The notes: generated by a model not told the origin, from the sequence alone. Counted from the first letter of the stretch, positions 8,367-16,957 are shown. The stretch is DNA of 64,000 bases from an uncultured Spirochaetales bacterium (GCA_944392695.1 CALXXN010000002.1:62001-126000), one strand, 5' to 3'. A program made the numbers and translations.

Positions 8367-8750
8367 TCAGAAAAGAATCAAGGATGGGAAGAGGAAGTGG
8401 AAGATGGCAAGCCCCATCAGCAATATGGCGCAGGTCCTGTCAGAAAGTTTCAAGTAGGTCTTCCTGTCCTCGTCAGCGTATCGTGCGTAGTAGAGGGCGA
8501 TGAAGAAAGAGGTCAAGGCGGGGATGAGGTCCCCAAGCACAGCAGGGCCAGGATCCGTTGGGAAGGCCAGGTCCAATATGAACAGCAGGAAGCCTGCAAG
8601 GAAGGCCCCTATCCTCCAGCGCCTGTCGACAATCAGCTTATGCCTTATGGAGAGGAGGAAGCCGAGCTGGAGACGGTACTCATCAAGGAAGAGCATCAGG
8701 GAAGTGAAGACGAAGTAGGCTGTTGTCAGCAGATAGGCCTGCATGCTCAT
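8367..8750 (-). CDS. Small membrane protein, unknown
   Basis: A 127-residue protein with four likely membrane helices (about 5-20, 48-63, 70-90 and 107-125) separated by short charged loops (DEYRLQ, RHKLIVDRRWR, RYADEDRKTYLKLSDR). The layout resembles YhhN-like or other small integral membrane proteins, but I cannot name a family. The start ATG overlaps the nnr stop by 4 bases (ATGA), showing translational coupling to nnr; a second ATG lies two codons further in. Only 13 bases separate its stop from the Nudix gene start. Confidence 0.6.
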   Translation of the reverse strand: MSMQAYLLTTAYFVFTSLMLFLDEYRLQLGFLLSIRHKLIVDRRWRIGAFLAGFLLFILDLAFPTDPGPAVLGDLIPALTSFFIALYYARYADEDRKTYLKLSDRTCAILLMGLAIFHFLFPSLILF

Positions 8751-10153
8751 CTTGTCACCCTCAGTCTTGCGGCAAGTTCGTCAGCGGAGAACCAGCCCTT
8801 GTCCGCCCAGAGCGAGCGTGCAGCCTTCTGATGCAGCTTCACCGCGTCAAGAGCCGAGGCCCTGCCTGATGCCAGGAGGGCGGTCAAGGCCCCTGCGAGC
8901 ACATCCCCGCTTCCCGCGGTCCCCGCAGGAGGGAAGCCACCTTCCACGATATCCACATGGCCACCATCACAGATGTAAGTGTCAGCCGCCTTGAGGATGA
9001 TCGTGGCTCCAATCCGCCTGGCCTCCTCGGTCAGCGCCGCGTAGAAATCATCTGGGCTGGCATGTCCTGCCTTGCCACAGAGCGCCCTCCACTCACCCAC
9101 ATGTGGAGTCAGGTAGATTCCATCGGCCCTGATCAGCTGTGGCAGGAGGTGGATCGCATCAGCATCGATGACAAGACGCCTGGCACCCATCTGGCAGACC
9201 TTGGCGACAAGGCTGCCCGCATCAGCACCACGGCCAAGCCCAGGTCCAAGCAGGACAGCATCATACGGATCCAGGGACTTGAGCGAGCCAAAGGGCCTGA
9301 CCATGACAGAGGCACCGAGGTCCATGCTGACGAGATTGACTATCCGCGACGCGGTGTAGACGGTGAGCATGCCTGCCCCGCAGGCCTGGGCCGCCTTTGC
9401 AGCAAGCCTTGCAGCTCCGATGTACTCACCCGATCCGGCAATCACAGCCACCCTGCCCCTTGAGACCTTGTAATCATCACGTTCCAAGGGATAAGGCAGG
9501 TAGGATGAGGCTTCGTGAAGCCTGACAAGAGGCGCCTCAGGCAAGGCTTCTTGTGGGAAGCCCGGGTTCAGGACCACCTCTGATTTGAAGAACTGATGGT
9601 TGCCAAGGGCCCACAATGCCCTCTTGCCGGCTCCGAATGAGAGGACGCGGTCAGCCATGACCACCTCGCCATAGGCCTCATCACCAATACCCGAGGGGAC
9701 ATCAAGCGACCATATCTGGCCATAACCCATGCCATTGACGGCACGGACCAAGGCGGCCTCTTCCTCCCTCAAGGCGCCTTTCAAGCCAACTCCGGCAAGA
9801 CCATCGATCAGGAGGTCCGCTTTCGAAGGCCCTTCAGCGACAGGGATGCCAAGGAGTGTGCAGCTCCTACGCTGCGCCATACACTCGGGAGTCTCATGCC
9901 GTCCATGGAGGACAATACGGAGACGCCTCCATCCATTGACCCACAGGTGGCGGGCAAGCGCGAGGGCGTCCCCGCCATTATTGCCAGCCCCTGCGAGGAC
10001 CTCGATCGAGGCTTCCTGCGGAAACTCCATTGAAACTACACAATAGGCCATCACGGCCGCAGCCTCCATCAGGCTGAGCGATGGCACTTGATACGCATTC
10101 TGGCTTGTCCTGTCCGCACTTAGGGCCTCTCCGGCGCTGATCAGGGATCTCAT
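8747..10153 (-). CDS. nnr: Bifunctional NAD(P)HX epimerase/dehydratase
   Basis: Repairs hydrated NADH and NADPH. The 468 residues contain both usual domains. Residues 1-200 form the YjeF_N epimerase with the AGNNGGDALALARHL motif and the LIDGLAGVGLKG and SLDVPSGI elements. Residues 225-468 form the ribokinase-like ADP-dependent dehydratase (YjeF_C) with KVSRGRVAVIAGSGEY, LGPGLGR, ADAIHLL, TPHVGEW and the nucleotide-binding GTAGSGDVLAG. Length and order match E. coli Nnr, slightly shorter than its 515 residues. It is the first gene of a minus-strand operon and is divergent from oppB. The start ATG has no evident Shine-Dalgarno. Confidence 0.95.
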   Translation of the reverse strand: MRSLISAGEALSADRTSQNAYQVPSLSLMEAAAVMAYCVVSMEFPQEASIEVLAGAGNNGGDALALARHLWVNGWRRLRIVLHGRHETPECMAQRRSCTLLGIPVAEGPSKADLLIDGLAGVGLKGALREEEAALVRAVNGMGYGQIWSLDVPSGIGDEAYGEVVMADRVLSFGAGKRALWALGNHQFFKSEVVLNPGFPQEALPEAPLVRLHEASSYLPYPLERDDYKVSRGRVAVIAGSGEYIGAARLAAKAAQACGAGMLTVYTASRIVNLVSMDLGASVMVRPFGSLKSLDPYDAVLLGPGLGRGADAGSLVAKVCQMGARRLVIDADAIHLLPQLIRADGIYLTPHVGEWRALCGKAGHASPDDFYAALTEEARRIGATIILKAADTYICDGGHVDIVEGGFPPAGTAGSGDVLAGALTALLASGRASALDAVKLHQKAARSLWADKGWFSADELAARLRVTR

Positions 10154-10244
10154 ATGGTCAATCTACAATTTCCCCTTCCACATCGTCCAGCACCCCGTCA
10201 TGCATTTTTCAGCATGTTTATGCAACTCTTTTGCAAAGCTACTC

Positions 10245-10273
10245 TTGCACAACTGAAAGGAATCCACTATAAA
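10245..10273 (+). promoter_or_regulatory. Promoter of the opp operon
   Basis: TTGCAC, a 17-base spacer and TATAAA, about 30 bases before the oppB ATG. A GAGG stretch precedes the start. Confidence 0.65.
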
Positions 10274-10303
10274 TGTCCCATTGCGAGGATGGAAACACAG
10301 TAA

Positions 10304-11236
10304 ATGACAAAGTACATCATCAAACGCCTCATTGGCATGATTCCCACGTTGTTCATCATTGTGACGCTGAGCTTCTTCATCGTGCGCATAGCGCCAGGTG
10401 GTCCTTTCGATGGTGAGAGGGCCCTTCCAGAAGCCGTCAAGAGGAACATCGAGGCGAAATACCACATGGACGAGCCACTGCTGATGCAATACGGACGCTA
10501 TATGTTCGATGTCATCCGTGGAGACCTCGGTCCGAGCTACAAGTACAAGGACTATGACGTGAACACCCTGATCGCGGGTTCCCTGCCAAACTCAATCGTC
10601 CTGGGAAGCATGGCCATGGCCGTCGCTCTTGTGTTCGGAATATCATTAGGAGTCCTGGCCGCTGTCAAACAAAACACCTTGTTAGACTACATACCAATGT
10701 GTCTTGCCGCATTCGGACTCTCTATTCCGCTCTTCGTGTTCGCGCCCTTGTTACAACAGGTCTTCGCGATGACGCTGGGCTGGTTCCCGACGACTGGCTG
10801 GTTCATGTCCAGCGATGCGCCGCTCAGGACGGCTTTGCTGCCGACCGTGGCGCTGTCCTTCGCATACTACGCCGACATCGCCCGTCTGACCCGTTCCAGC
10901 ATGGTCGAGACACTTAGGAGTGACTACATCCGCACCGCCCGTGCCAAGGGCATGAAGAACAGCACAATCATCTGGAAGCACGCGATGAAGGGTGCCATGC
11001 TCCCTGTCGTCTCCTACCTGGGTCCTGCCTTCGCAGGCATCCTGACAGGTTCGATTGTCGTCGAGCAGGTCTTCCTCGTGCCTGGACTGGGCAAGTTCTT
11101 CGTGCAGTCCTCCTTCAACCGTGACTACACCTTGATCGTCGGTGTCGTCATCGTCTACTCCGTCATCCTGATCGTGATGAACTTCATAGTCGACATCGTC
11201 TATGCCTATCTCGATCCCAGGATCAGCTACAAGTAA
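10304..11236 (+). CDS. oppB: Oligopeptide ABC transporter permease OppB
   Basis: One of the two membrane subunits of a peptide importer. The 310 residues have the canonical OppB/DppB start (KYIIKRLIGMIPTLFIIVTL) and six membrane helices. The conserved ATPase-contact (EAA) loop, beginning RSDYIRTARAKGMKNSTI and continuing KHAMKGAML, is intact. The N-terminal periplasmic part is about 70 residues, as usual (RIAPGGPFDGE, AKYHMDEPL). It is followed after 11 bases by oppC and then oppD and oppF, the standard order. The substrate-binding gene oppA lies downstream at 17137 behind unrelated genes. Confidence 0.95.
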   Translation: MTKYIIKRLIGMIPTLFIIVTLSFFIVRIAPGGPFDGERALPEAVKRNIEAKYHMDEPLLMQYGRYMFDVIRGDLGPSYKYKDYDVNTLIAGSLPNSIVLGSMAMAVALVFGISLGVLAAVKQNTLLDYIPMCLAAFGLSIPLFVFAPLLQQVFAMTLGWFPTTGWFMSSDAPLRTALLPTVALSFAYYADIARLTRSSMVETLRSDYIRTARAKGMKNSTIIWKHAMKGAMLPVVSYLGPAFAGILTGSIVVEQVFLVPGLGKFFVQSSFNRDYTLIVGVVIVYSVILIVMNFIVDIVYAYLDPRISYK

Positions 11237-11247
11237 GGAGGTGGCGC

Positions 11248-12852
11248 ATGGCCCTATTGAAGAAAAACAAGAAGAATGAAAGCGCCACCAACGAGTTCGA
11301 CCAGGTCATCGTCGGCACCAGCCTGACCAAGGAGGCTTGGAAGAGGCTCCAGAAGAACAAGCTCGCCGTGGTCGGTGGCATCATCGTCATCATTTATGCG
11401 TTGGTCGCCATCTGTGCGGACCTGCTTCCGCTCTACCCCTATGACCAGGCGATCACGAGCCACCGCAACCTCCGTCCTTCCCTGACGAAGACCGCAGGTG
11501 AGCTGATGCTCGAGCAGGAGATGAAGAACCTCTTCTTCCAGGCCTGGAGGGGTGGACGCCTCGAAGTGCCAGATGAAGAAGATGCCTTGATCGAGCAGTG
11601 GGTCCGCGAAAGCAAGACCAACAAGGTCTGGGACCTGCTGTATGAACGTGGCATGGCAGCCCTCGAGGACGGATCGTTCACCTGGTCCAGCAGTGAGCAG
11701 AGGCGTATCGACAACGTACTCGAGGATATCGAGACCGAGACATTGATCACGATTGACTCCGTCAGTGCCGACCTGGGCGATGGAATGAAGCGGATTGATG
11801 ACATGTCCTATGACGAGCTCGTCTCACTCTATGCAGGCCTGCTTGGTACGGACGTGGCCACTGTCGAGTCATCCCTTTACAATGAAGTCAGCGCCACTGT
11901 AAGCAACGAGCTGAGGGCTAACGACTCCACACTCAGTGGTGAGGACCTGACCGCCTCCATAGAGATGGAGATGGATGCCATGGGCCGTGATGGCTTCGAG
12001 AACCGCGCCAGCCAGAACCTGGTCGCCTATATCGAGCAGCTCGCACAGCGTGGCGCCAGCAGTGATGTGAACGCCTTGATCTCAAGTGGGGATGCGGTCC
12101 TTCCATACAAGGGAGTCTTCGACCTCTCAAGCGGGCTCCATGTCGAGCTCGAGGTCTCCAGGATGCACGACAGGCACTACTACTGTGGCACTGACTACCT
12201 TGGACGTGACCTGCTCAGCCGCATCATCTATGGCAGCCAGATTTCCATCGCGATTGGTATCGTCGGAACTGTCACCAGCATCTTCATCGGCATCCTCGTC
12301 GGTGCCCTTGCTGGTTACCTCGGTGGCAAGGTCGACTACTACCTGATGCGTTTTGTCGACATCATGTATGGCCTGCCCTACATGCTCCTCGTCATCATCT
12401 GCATGGCGATCTTCGGACGCAACATCGTCAACCTCTTCTTCGCGCTGGCCCTCGTCAGCTGGCTGACCATCGCCCGCATGGTGCGTGGCCAGATCATGAG
12501 CTTGAAGAACCAGGAGTACGTCGAAGCCGCACGTAGCATGGGTGCAGGGACGATGCACATCATCTTCCGCCACATGATCCCCAACAGCCTGTCTGTCATC
12601 ATCGTCTATTCGACGATCCGCATACCGGCCTTCATCATGCAGGAGTCCTTCCTCTCCTTCCTCGGTCTTGGTGTCCAGGCGCCTTACGCCTCATGGGGTT
12701 CCTTGATCGGGGATGCGGTAAGCTCGATGTCGCTCTATCCCTACAAGCTGCTCATCCCATCCATCGTCATGGTCGTCTTCCTCTTCTCGATGAACTTCCT
12801 TGGAGACGGACTCAGGGATGCCTTCGACCCACAGAGCAAGAACCAGTTGTGA
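11248..12852 (+). CDS. oppC: Oligopeptide ABC transporter permease OppC with long insert
   Basis: Second membrane subunit of the Opp importer. It has 534 residues where OppC proteins usually have about 300. The N-terminal tail and first helix (about 40-60) and the last 230 residues are canonical: CGTDYLGRDLLSR near 315, then five helices and the EAA loop QEYVEAARSMGAGTMHII. Between about residues 70 and 300 there are some 190 extra residues, acidic and mostly helical (VDNVLEDIET-like segments), which topology places outside the membrane, facing the periplasm and OppA. There is no frameshift or stop, and codon use looks like that of the neighbours, so the insert is probably real and expressed. 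The Shine-Dalgarno AAGGAGG lies 5 bases before the ATG. Confidence 0.93.
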   Translation: MALLKKNKKNESATNEFDQVIVGTSLTKEAWKRLQKNKLAVVGGIIVIIYALVAICADLLPLYPYDQAITSHRNLRPSLTKTAGELMLEQEMKNLFFQAWRGGRLEVPDEEDALIEQWVRESKTNKVWDLLYERGMAALEDGSFTWSSSEQRRIDNVLEDIETETLITIDSVSADLGDGMKRIDDMSYDELVSLYAGLLGTDVATVESSLYNEVSATVSNELRANDSTLSGEDLTASIEMEMDAMGRDGFENRASQNLVAYIEQLAQRGASSDVNALISSGDAVLPYKGVFDLSSGLHVELEVSRMHDRHYYCGTDYLGRDLLSRIIYGSQISIAIGIVGTVTSIFIGILVGALAGYLGGKVDYYLMRFVDIMYGLPYMLLVIICMAIFGRNIVNLFFALALVSWLTIARMVRGQIMSLKNQEYVEAARSMGAGTMHIIFRHMIPNSLSVIIVYSTIRIPAFIMQESFLSFLGLGVQAPYASWGSLIGDAVSSMSLYPYKLLIPSIVMVVFLFSMNFLGDGLRDAFDPQSKNQL

Positions 12853-12865
12853 GGAGGTTTGCAAG

Positions 12866-13894
12866 GTGAACGATTTCTCTAATGCCAATGTGCTTCTCGA
12901 GGTCAAGGACCTCAAGACCTACTTCAAGACAGACAACGGCATCCTCAAGGCGGTCGATGGTGTCTCCTTCACCGTCCATGAGGGTGAGACAGTCGGACTC
13001 GTTGGAGAGTCCGGTTGTGGAAAGTCCGTCACGAACCTTTCAATCATGCGCCTCGTGCCCTCCCCTCCTGGCAAGATCGTCGGAGGCGAGGTCATCTACC
13101 GCGGCAGTGACATCATGAAGCTTTCCGAGAAGGAGCTGAGGTCGATCAGGGGAAACAAGATCTCCATGATCTTCCAAGATCCGATGACCAGCCTCAACCC
13201 CTATCTCAGGATTTCCACACAGATGATCGAGACGATCCGCCTGCACCAGGACATGACGAAGCAGGAAGCCCGTGAGAGGGCTGTCACGATGCTCAAGCTC
13301 GTAGGCATCCCCTCTGCAGAGACCAGGATCGACTGCTATCCACACCAGTTCTCTGGTGGCATGAGGCAGCGTGTCATGATCGCCATGGCCCTGAGCTGCA
13401 ATGCCGAACTCCTGATCGCAGACGAGCCGACCACGGCCTTGGACGTCACGATCCAGGCCCAGATCCTTGAGCTGATCAAGAGCATCTGCGAGCGTTTCAA
13501 GACCGCTGTCATCCTGATCACGCATGACCTCGGCGTCGTCGCAGGCATGTGCGACAAGGTCTGTGTCATGTACGCTGGGCGTATCGTCGAGAGCGCACCT
13601 ACTGATGAGCTCTATGAGAAGCCAAGCCATCCTTACACACGTGGGCTGATCGCATCCGTCCCCAAGATGGATGGCAAGAAGGAAGAGAAGCTCTTCTCAA
13701 TCGAAGGACAGCCACCAAACGTCATCGACCTGCCGCCCTGCTGCCCCTTCCACCCGCGCTGTGACAAGACCTGTGAGGTCTGCCGCCATGCCTATCCACC
13801 AGTGAAGGAAGTCGGCAAGGACCACTTTGTCGCATGCTGGCTGAACTGCAGCGAGGAGGAGAGGCAGGCCGCCCTCAATGGAGGAAGCAACTGA
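12866..13894 (+). CDS. oppD: Oligopeptide ABC transporter ATPase OppD
   Basis: ATPase subunit that powers the peptide importer. I place the start at GTG 12866: GAGGAGG lies 8 bases before it and overlaps the oppC stop; a longer frame from 12800 would lie inside oppC. The 342 residues contain Walker A GESGCGKSV, the Q-loop FQDPMTSLNPY, the signature FSGGMRQRVMIAMAL, Walker B ELLIADEPTTALDV and H-loop ITHDLGV. The C-terminal oligopeptide-ABC domain carries a cysteine cluster (CCPFHPRCDKTCEVC) typical of OppD, which may hold an iron-sulphur cluster in some relatives. Confidence 0.95.
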   Translation: MNDFSNANVLLEVKDLKTYFKTDNGILKAVDGVSFTVHEGETVGLVGESGCGKSVTNLSIMRLVPSPPGKIVGGEVIYRGSDIMKLSEKELRSIRGNKISMIFQDPMTSLNPYLRISTQMIETIRLHQDMTKQEARERAVTMLKLVGIPSAETRIDCYPHQFSGGMRQRVMIAMALSCNAELLIADEPTTALDVTIQAQILELIKSICERFKTAVILITHDLGVVAGMCDKVCVMYAGRIVESAPTDELYEKPSHPYTRGLIASVPKMDGKKEEKLFSIEGQPPNVIDLPPCCPFHPRCDKTCEVCRHAYPPVKEVGKDHFVACWLNCSEEERQAALNGGSN

Positions 13895-15009
13895 TGGAAA
13901 ACAAAAAGGAAGTCATTCTGTCCGTCAAGGACCTTCGCCAGCACTTTCCCATCGATGGTGGTGGCCTTTTCAAGAAGACTGTCGGTTACATCCGCGCTGT
14001 CGATGGTATCAGCTTCGATGTGTACAAGGGCGAGACTGTCGGCATCGTAGGTGAGTCAGGCTGTGGCAAGAGCACGACGGTGCGCTCGATCGCCCAGCTC
14101 TACAAGCCCACGACAGGCCAGATCCTCTTCAATGGTGTCGACCTCTGCACTGCGGACAAGGACACATTGCTGAAGGAGAGGCGCAACATCCAGATGATCT
14201 TCCAGGACCCCTATGCCTCCCTTGACCCGAGGATGACTGTGCGCAACATCATCCTCGAGCCGCTGAGGATCTACAACAAGCGCGGCCTGCTGGAGAAGAA
14301 GTACACGGAAGAGGAGCTTGAGGAACGTGTCAAGGACCTCATGGAGAAGGTTGGAATCAACAAGGCCTTCGTCAACCGCTATCCACATGAGTTCTCGGGT
14401 GGACAGCGCCAGAGGATCGGAATCGCCCGCGCCCTCGCCCTCAACCCTGAGATCATCCTGGCTGACGAACCTGTGTCGGCACTCGATGTCTCGATCCAGG
14501 CCCAGATCCTGAACCTGATCAGCGACATCCAGAAGGAGATGGGGGTCACCTTCATCTTCATCGCCCATGACCTTGGTGTCATCCAGCACATCTCACACCG
14601 TGTCATCGTCATGTATCTCGGCAAGATCATGGAGATCTCCCCCTCGGACGACCTTTATGCCGACCCGAAGCATCCTTACACGGAGGCCCTGCTTTCCGCC
14701 GCCCCGATCCCAGATCCGAAGGTCGAGCGCAGCAGGCAGCGCATCGTCCTCGAAGGCGATGTCCCCTCCCCTGACAAGGAGAGGCACTGCTGCTACTTCT
14801 ATGACCGCTGCTCGAAGAGGATGGACAAGTGCGCAGCCGCCGTCCCACCACTCTTCGATTGTGGAGGTGGCCACCATGTCGCCTGCTTCCTCTACGATGA
14901 CAAGCCCATCGCAGAGCCAGCCAATGACAAGCCCACCGAAGGTGAGCTGAAGCTCAAGGCGAAGATGGAGAAGAAGGAAAAGAGGAAAGGGGCCTCTCAG
15001 GCCGTCTAA
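13894..15009 (+). CDS. oppF: Oligopeptide ABC transporter ATPase OppF
   Basis: Second ATPase of the Opp importer. The ATG at 13894 shares one base with the oppD stop (TGATG) and has GGAGGA 8 bases upstream. The 371 residues show Walker A GESGCGKST, FQDPYASLDPR, the signature FSGGQRQRIGIARAL, Walker B EIILADEPVSALDV and IAHDLGV, then the C-terminal oligopeptide domain with cysteines (HCCYFYDRCSKRMDKC). The last 40 residues are a Lys/Glu-rich tail (LKAKMEKKEKRKG), longer than in E. coli OppF. A strong terminator closes the oppBCDF unit. Confidence 0.95.
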   Translation: MENKKEVILSVKDLRQHFPIDGGGLFKKTVGYIRAVDGISFDVYKGETVGIVGESGCGKSTTVRSIAQLYKPTTGQILFNGVDLCTADKDTLLKERRNIQMIFQDPYASLDPRMTVRNIILEPLRIYNKRGLLEKKYTEEELEERVKDLMEKVGINKAFVNRYPHEFSGGQRQRIGIARALALNPEIILADEPVSALDVSIQAQILNLISDIQKEMGVTFIFIAHDLGVIQHISHRVIVMYLGKIMEISPSDDLYADPKHPYTEALLSAAPIPDPKVERSRQRIVLEGDVPSPDKERHCCYFYDRCSKRMDKCAAAVPPLFDCGGGHHVACFLYDDKPIAEPANDKPTEGELKLKAKMEKKEKRKGASQAV

Positions 15010-15017
15010 GACCAATG

Positions 15018-15053
15018 GAGGGTTGCTGGAATGACCGGCAACCCTCTCTTTTT
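15018..15053 (+). terminator. Terminator of oppBCDF
   Basis: GAGGGTTGC/GCAACCCTC stem, extended by GG/CC inside, followed by TCTTTTT. Confidence 0.9.
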
Positions 15054-15097
15054 GCCTTTTGGCACATTTCTGGGCTTTCCGGGGTAATCAAGGAGGT

Positions 15098-15820
15098 ATG
15101 AAACCGATCAGGATTGATGGGTTCATCTTAGCCCCCAGCCCGGAGCCCCTCTACAAAGATGAGGTCCTGGAAGACGAGAGGGACTACGTCCCGCCGGAAG
15201 AAGATATGGAGCTTGGCGATGAGGCCTCCTCGCTATGTCTTCGAGATGACATCGCCTTCCATTTCGCGATGGATGACGACAGGGATGCCTTCGCCTGTCT
15301 ACTCAGCACTGTGACAGGCCGCGGCATCAAGAGCGGGGACATCCTCGCAATTGAAGTCCAGAAGAGCCTGCAGCCCATCCCTCCTGCGCACAGGGTCGTC
15401 TATGACGCCTTCGTCTCCACAGTGGATGATGACTTCATCATAGAGATCCAGCTCAAACGACGTAATGACTTCTGGGAACGTGTGCGCTACTACATCGCTA
15501 CAAGCGATGCGACAGACCTGGTCAAGGGTTCCCCATACAGGAAGCTGAGGAAGAAGACCATCATATTCTACTGTGGTTACGACTTCGCAAAAGAAGGCAG
15601 GCCGTTGTATACTTACAAGGTGATGAGGGATGATGGGCAGGATGTAGTCGACTACGGTATGCGCATCATCATCGTGAACGGAACCTACAAGGGCAAGGGC
15701 ATCATCGACATACTCAAATGGCGACATGAAGCAGCGTGCAGGAGGAGTCTTCCACTTCCCTGCCCTTGGCAAGGCTATGAACCGTATCTCAAATGGCTAC
15801 AAGGAGGTCAAGATGAGTGA
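15098..15820 (+). CDS. PD-(D/E)XK nuclease, Rpn/transposase-family type
   Basis: A 240-residue protein resembling the PD-(D/E)XK nuclease family often annotated as transposase (PDDEXK_2, related to Rpn/YhgA). The core is clear: LRDDIAFHFAMDD at the start of the domain, YDAFVSTVDDDFIIEIQLKR carrying the catalytic Asp and the E-x-Q motif, then ERVRYYIATSD. These proteins act as DNA nucleases; some Rpn proteins are phage-defence toxins (known for the family). The ATG at 15098 follows AAGGAGGT with almost no spacer, which is unusual; TTG 15059 lies in the terminator region. The last 30 residues (after ILKWRHE) do not look like the family, which normally continues with a helical tail; that tail is encoded in another frame by the next ORF. 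So this is either a frameshifted gene or a true overlapping pair. Confidence 0.72.
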   Translation: MKPIRIDGFILAPSPEPLYKDEVLEDERDYVPPEEDMELGDEASSLCLRDDIAFHFAMDDDRDAFACLLSTVTGRGIKSGDILAIEVQKSLQPIPPAHRVVYDAFVSTVDDDFIIEIQLKRRNDFWERVRYYIATSDATDLVKGSPYRKLRKKTIIFYCGYDFAKEGRPLYTYKVMRDDGQDVVDYGMRIIIVNGTYKGKGIIDILKWRHEAACRRSLPLPCPWQGYEPYLKWLQGGQDE

Positions 15821-16019
15821 GTATCTGGAACGCTACAAGAGGAAGATCCAGAGGGCTGAAAGGGCGATATACGCTAATCAATTAGCAGCACTCGATGCTA
15901 AACGCCAAGCTGAGAAACTTGAAACAGCAAGAAAGCTTGTCTCTCATGGTGTACCTGTCGACATCATTGCTGATTCCACAGGTTTGGACGCAAATACTGT
16001 CAGCACTTTGAAAATCTGA
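15813..16019 (+). CDS. Small helical ORF, C-terminal tail of Rpn-like family
   Basis: A 68-residue protein starting MSEYLERYKRKIQRAERA, with a basic helical first half and an end (VDIIADSTGLDANTVSTL) that looks like the small C-terminal helix-turn of PDDEXK/Rpn-type proteins. The ATG has a near-perfect AAGGAGGT four bases upstream and overlaps the end of the nuclease gene by 8 bases, in a different frame. The frame stays open upstream to about 15726, so a single frameshift would fuse it to the nuclease. Two readings are possible: the broken tail of one gene, or a separately made small protein. In known rpn genes an internal start yields a small C-terminal antitoxin, which makes the second reading attractive. 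Confidence 0.5.
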   Translation: MSEYLERYKRKIQRAERAIYANQLAALDAKRQAEKLETARKLVSHGVPVDIIADSTGLDANTVSTLKI

Positions 16020-16111
16020 TGAGTATGCGAGGTGATGGAAGGGCTGATCATGCTCCTTTCCATGCCAGATCTTGTTGATACGTACGTGAGGGCCTGCATA
16101 CGTGCAAGCAA

Positions 16112-16331
16112 GAGGAGGTCAAGAGGAGTGAGTATCTGGAACGTTACAAGAGGAAGGTCCAGAAGGCTGGAAGGGCGATGTACGCTAATCAATTAGCAGT
16201 AATCAAAGCTGAACGACAAGCTGAAAAAACTTGAAACTGCAAGACAGCTCATCCCCCTTGGTGTTGATCCGGACATGTTGCTCAATGTAATGAAGTTGGA
16301 CAAGGAGGACATCATTGGGCCTGAGGACTGA
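16112..16331 (+). pseudogene. Decayed duplicate of the small ORF at 15813
   Basis: The DNA from 16112 repeats that from 15801 (offset 311): GAGGAGGTCAAG, then GAGTATCTGGAACG and GCTAATCAATTAGCAG are shared. The start ATG is AGG here and one extra A in an A run (near 16223) shifts the frame. If both are mended, the product has 68 residues, exactly the length of the first copy. Its first 43 codons match closely, but the last 25 differ (LGVDPDMLLNVMKLDKEDI). The similarity begins at the Shine-Dalgarno, not in the upstream nuclease gene. The space between the copies (16020-16111) and after them to 16396 shows nothing else. Confidence 0.7.
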
Positions 16332-16396
16332 AGACCTTGAATGACCAGACGACAGTTTTTCCATCACTAGTCATCAGGCATGGTCATTGGCAAGCC

Positions 16397-16957
16397 CTAG
16401 CGTCTGAAACCAGGTGCAAGTGCTTCCTTGTCAATCTCAAGGGCCAGGCCAGTAGCTGAGGCGAGCATGTTGGCTGTGCGCTCAAGCTTCAAGCCTTGGC
16501 GCCTGGCTGGGACGACTTCGATGTTCACAGTTTCAAGGACATCGCCAGAAAGGCGTATCCTGAGCGCAGCCATCTCCTTATGACGCCAGCTGGGCTTTAT
16601 CGAGCTGGATCCATCAGCAATGCCCTTGTGGAAGTGATGGATTTCTATCGCATCAATGTCATCGTAAGCGAAGATACGTTTAGATGAGAGCGGGCCAAGA
16701 CCATAGACGCAAAGCGCCTCCCTCTTATTGTTGTCGAAACGCCATTCATCCCTGTAGAAAGGCACCAGGAAGAGCATGATGCACAAGAGGATGGGCAAGA
16801 GCGCACTTGGCGCGAAGCCTTCAGCCCTGAAGGCGCCTACGATTCCAAGCAGCAGCACCAGGGCGAATATGGCGCAGATGATCCTCACTCCAAACCCAAG
16901 AGTATATGTGATGACCCCATCACCCTTCTTCCTCAACTCATAAGAGAACATGTCCAC
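16397..16957 (-). CDS. Membrane protein with PH-like domain, unknown
   Basis: About 186 residues. Start taken as GTG 16957: AGGAGG stands 7 bases before it, while the ATGs at 16951 and 16987 have poorer spacing. Two adjacent membrane helices lie at about 20-42 and 50-66, followed by a soluble domain of about 115 residues (FYRDEWRFDNNKREALC, FAYDDIDAIEIHHFHKG, then ALRIRLSGDVLETVNIEVVP). Two helices followed by this beta pattern resemble bacterial PH-domain membrane proteins, but no specific family can be named. It is a single gene on the minus strand, divergent from oppA. Confidence 0.6.
   Translation of the reverse strand: MDMFSYELRKKGDGVITYTLGFGVRIICAIFALVLLLGIVGAFRAEGFAPSALLPILLCIMLFLVPFYRDEWRFDNNKREALCVYGLGPLSSKRIFAYDDIDAIEIHHFHKGIADGSSSIKPSWRHKEMAALRIRLSGDVLETVNIEVVPARRQGLKLERTANMLASATGLALEIDKEALAPGFRR

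Noticed and set aside
12800-12865. OppD starting inside oppC
   Set aside because: The GTG at 12866 has a strong, well-spaced GAGGAGG; the earlier residues are out-of-frame oppC.
15059-15097. TTG start for the Rpn-like nuclease
   Set aside because: It lies in the T run of the oppF terminator and has no ribosome site; ATG 15098 is preferred despite its tight spacing.
15098-16331. Complete insertion sequence or transposon
   Set aside because: The PD-(D/E)XK proteins are called transposases by name only; no terminal inverted repeats or target duplication could be found around the gene.
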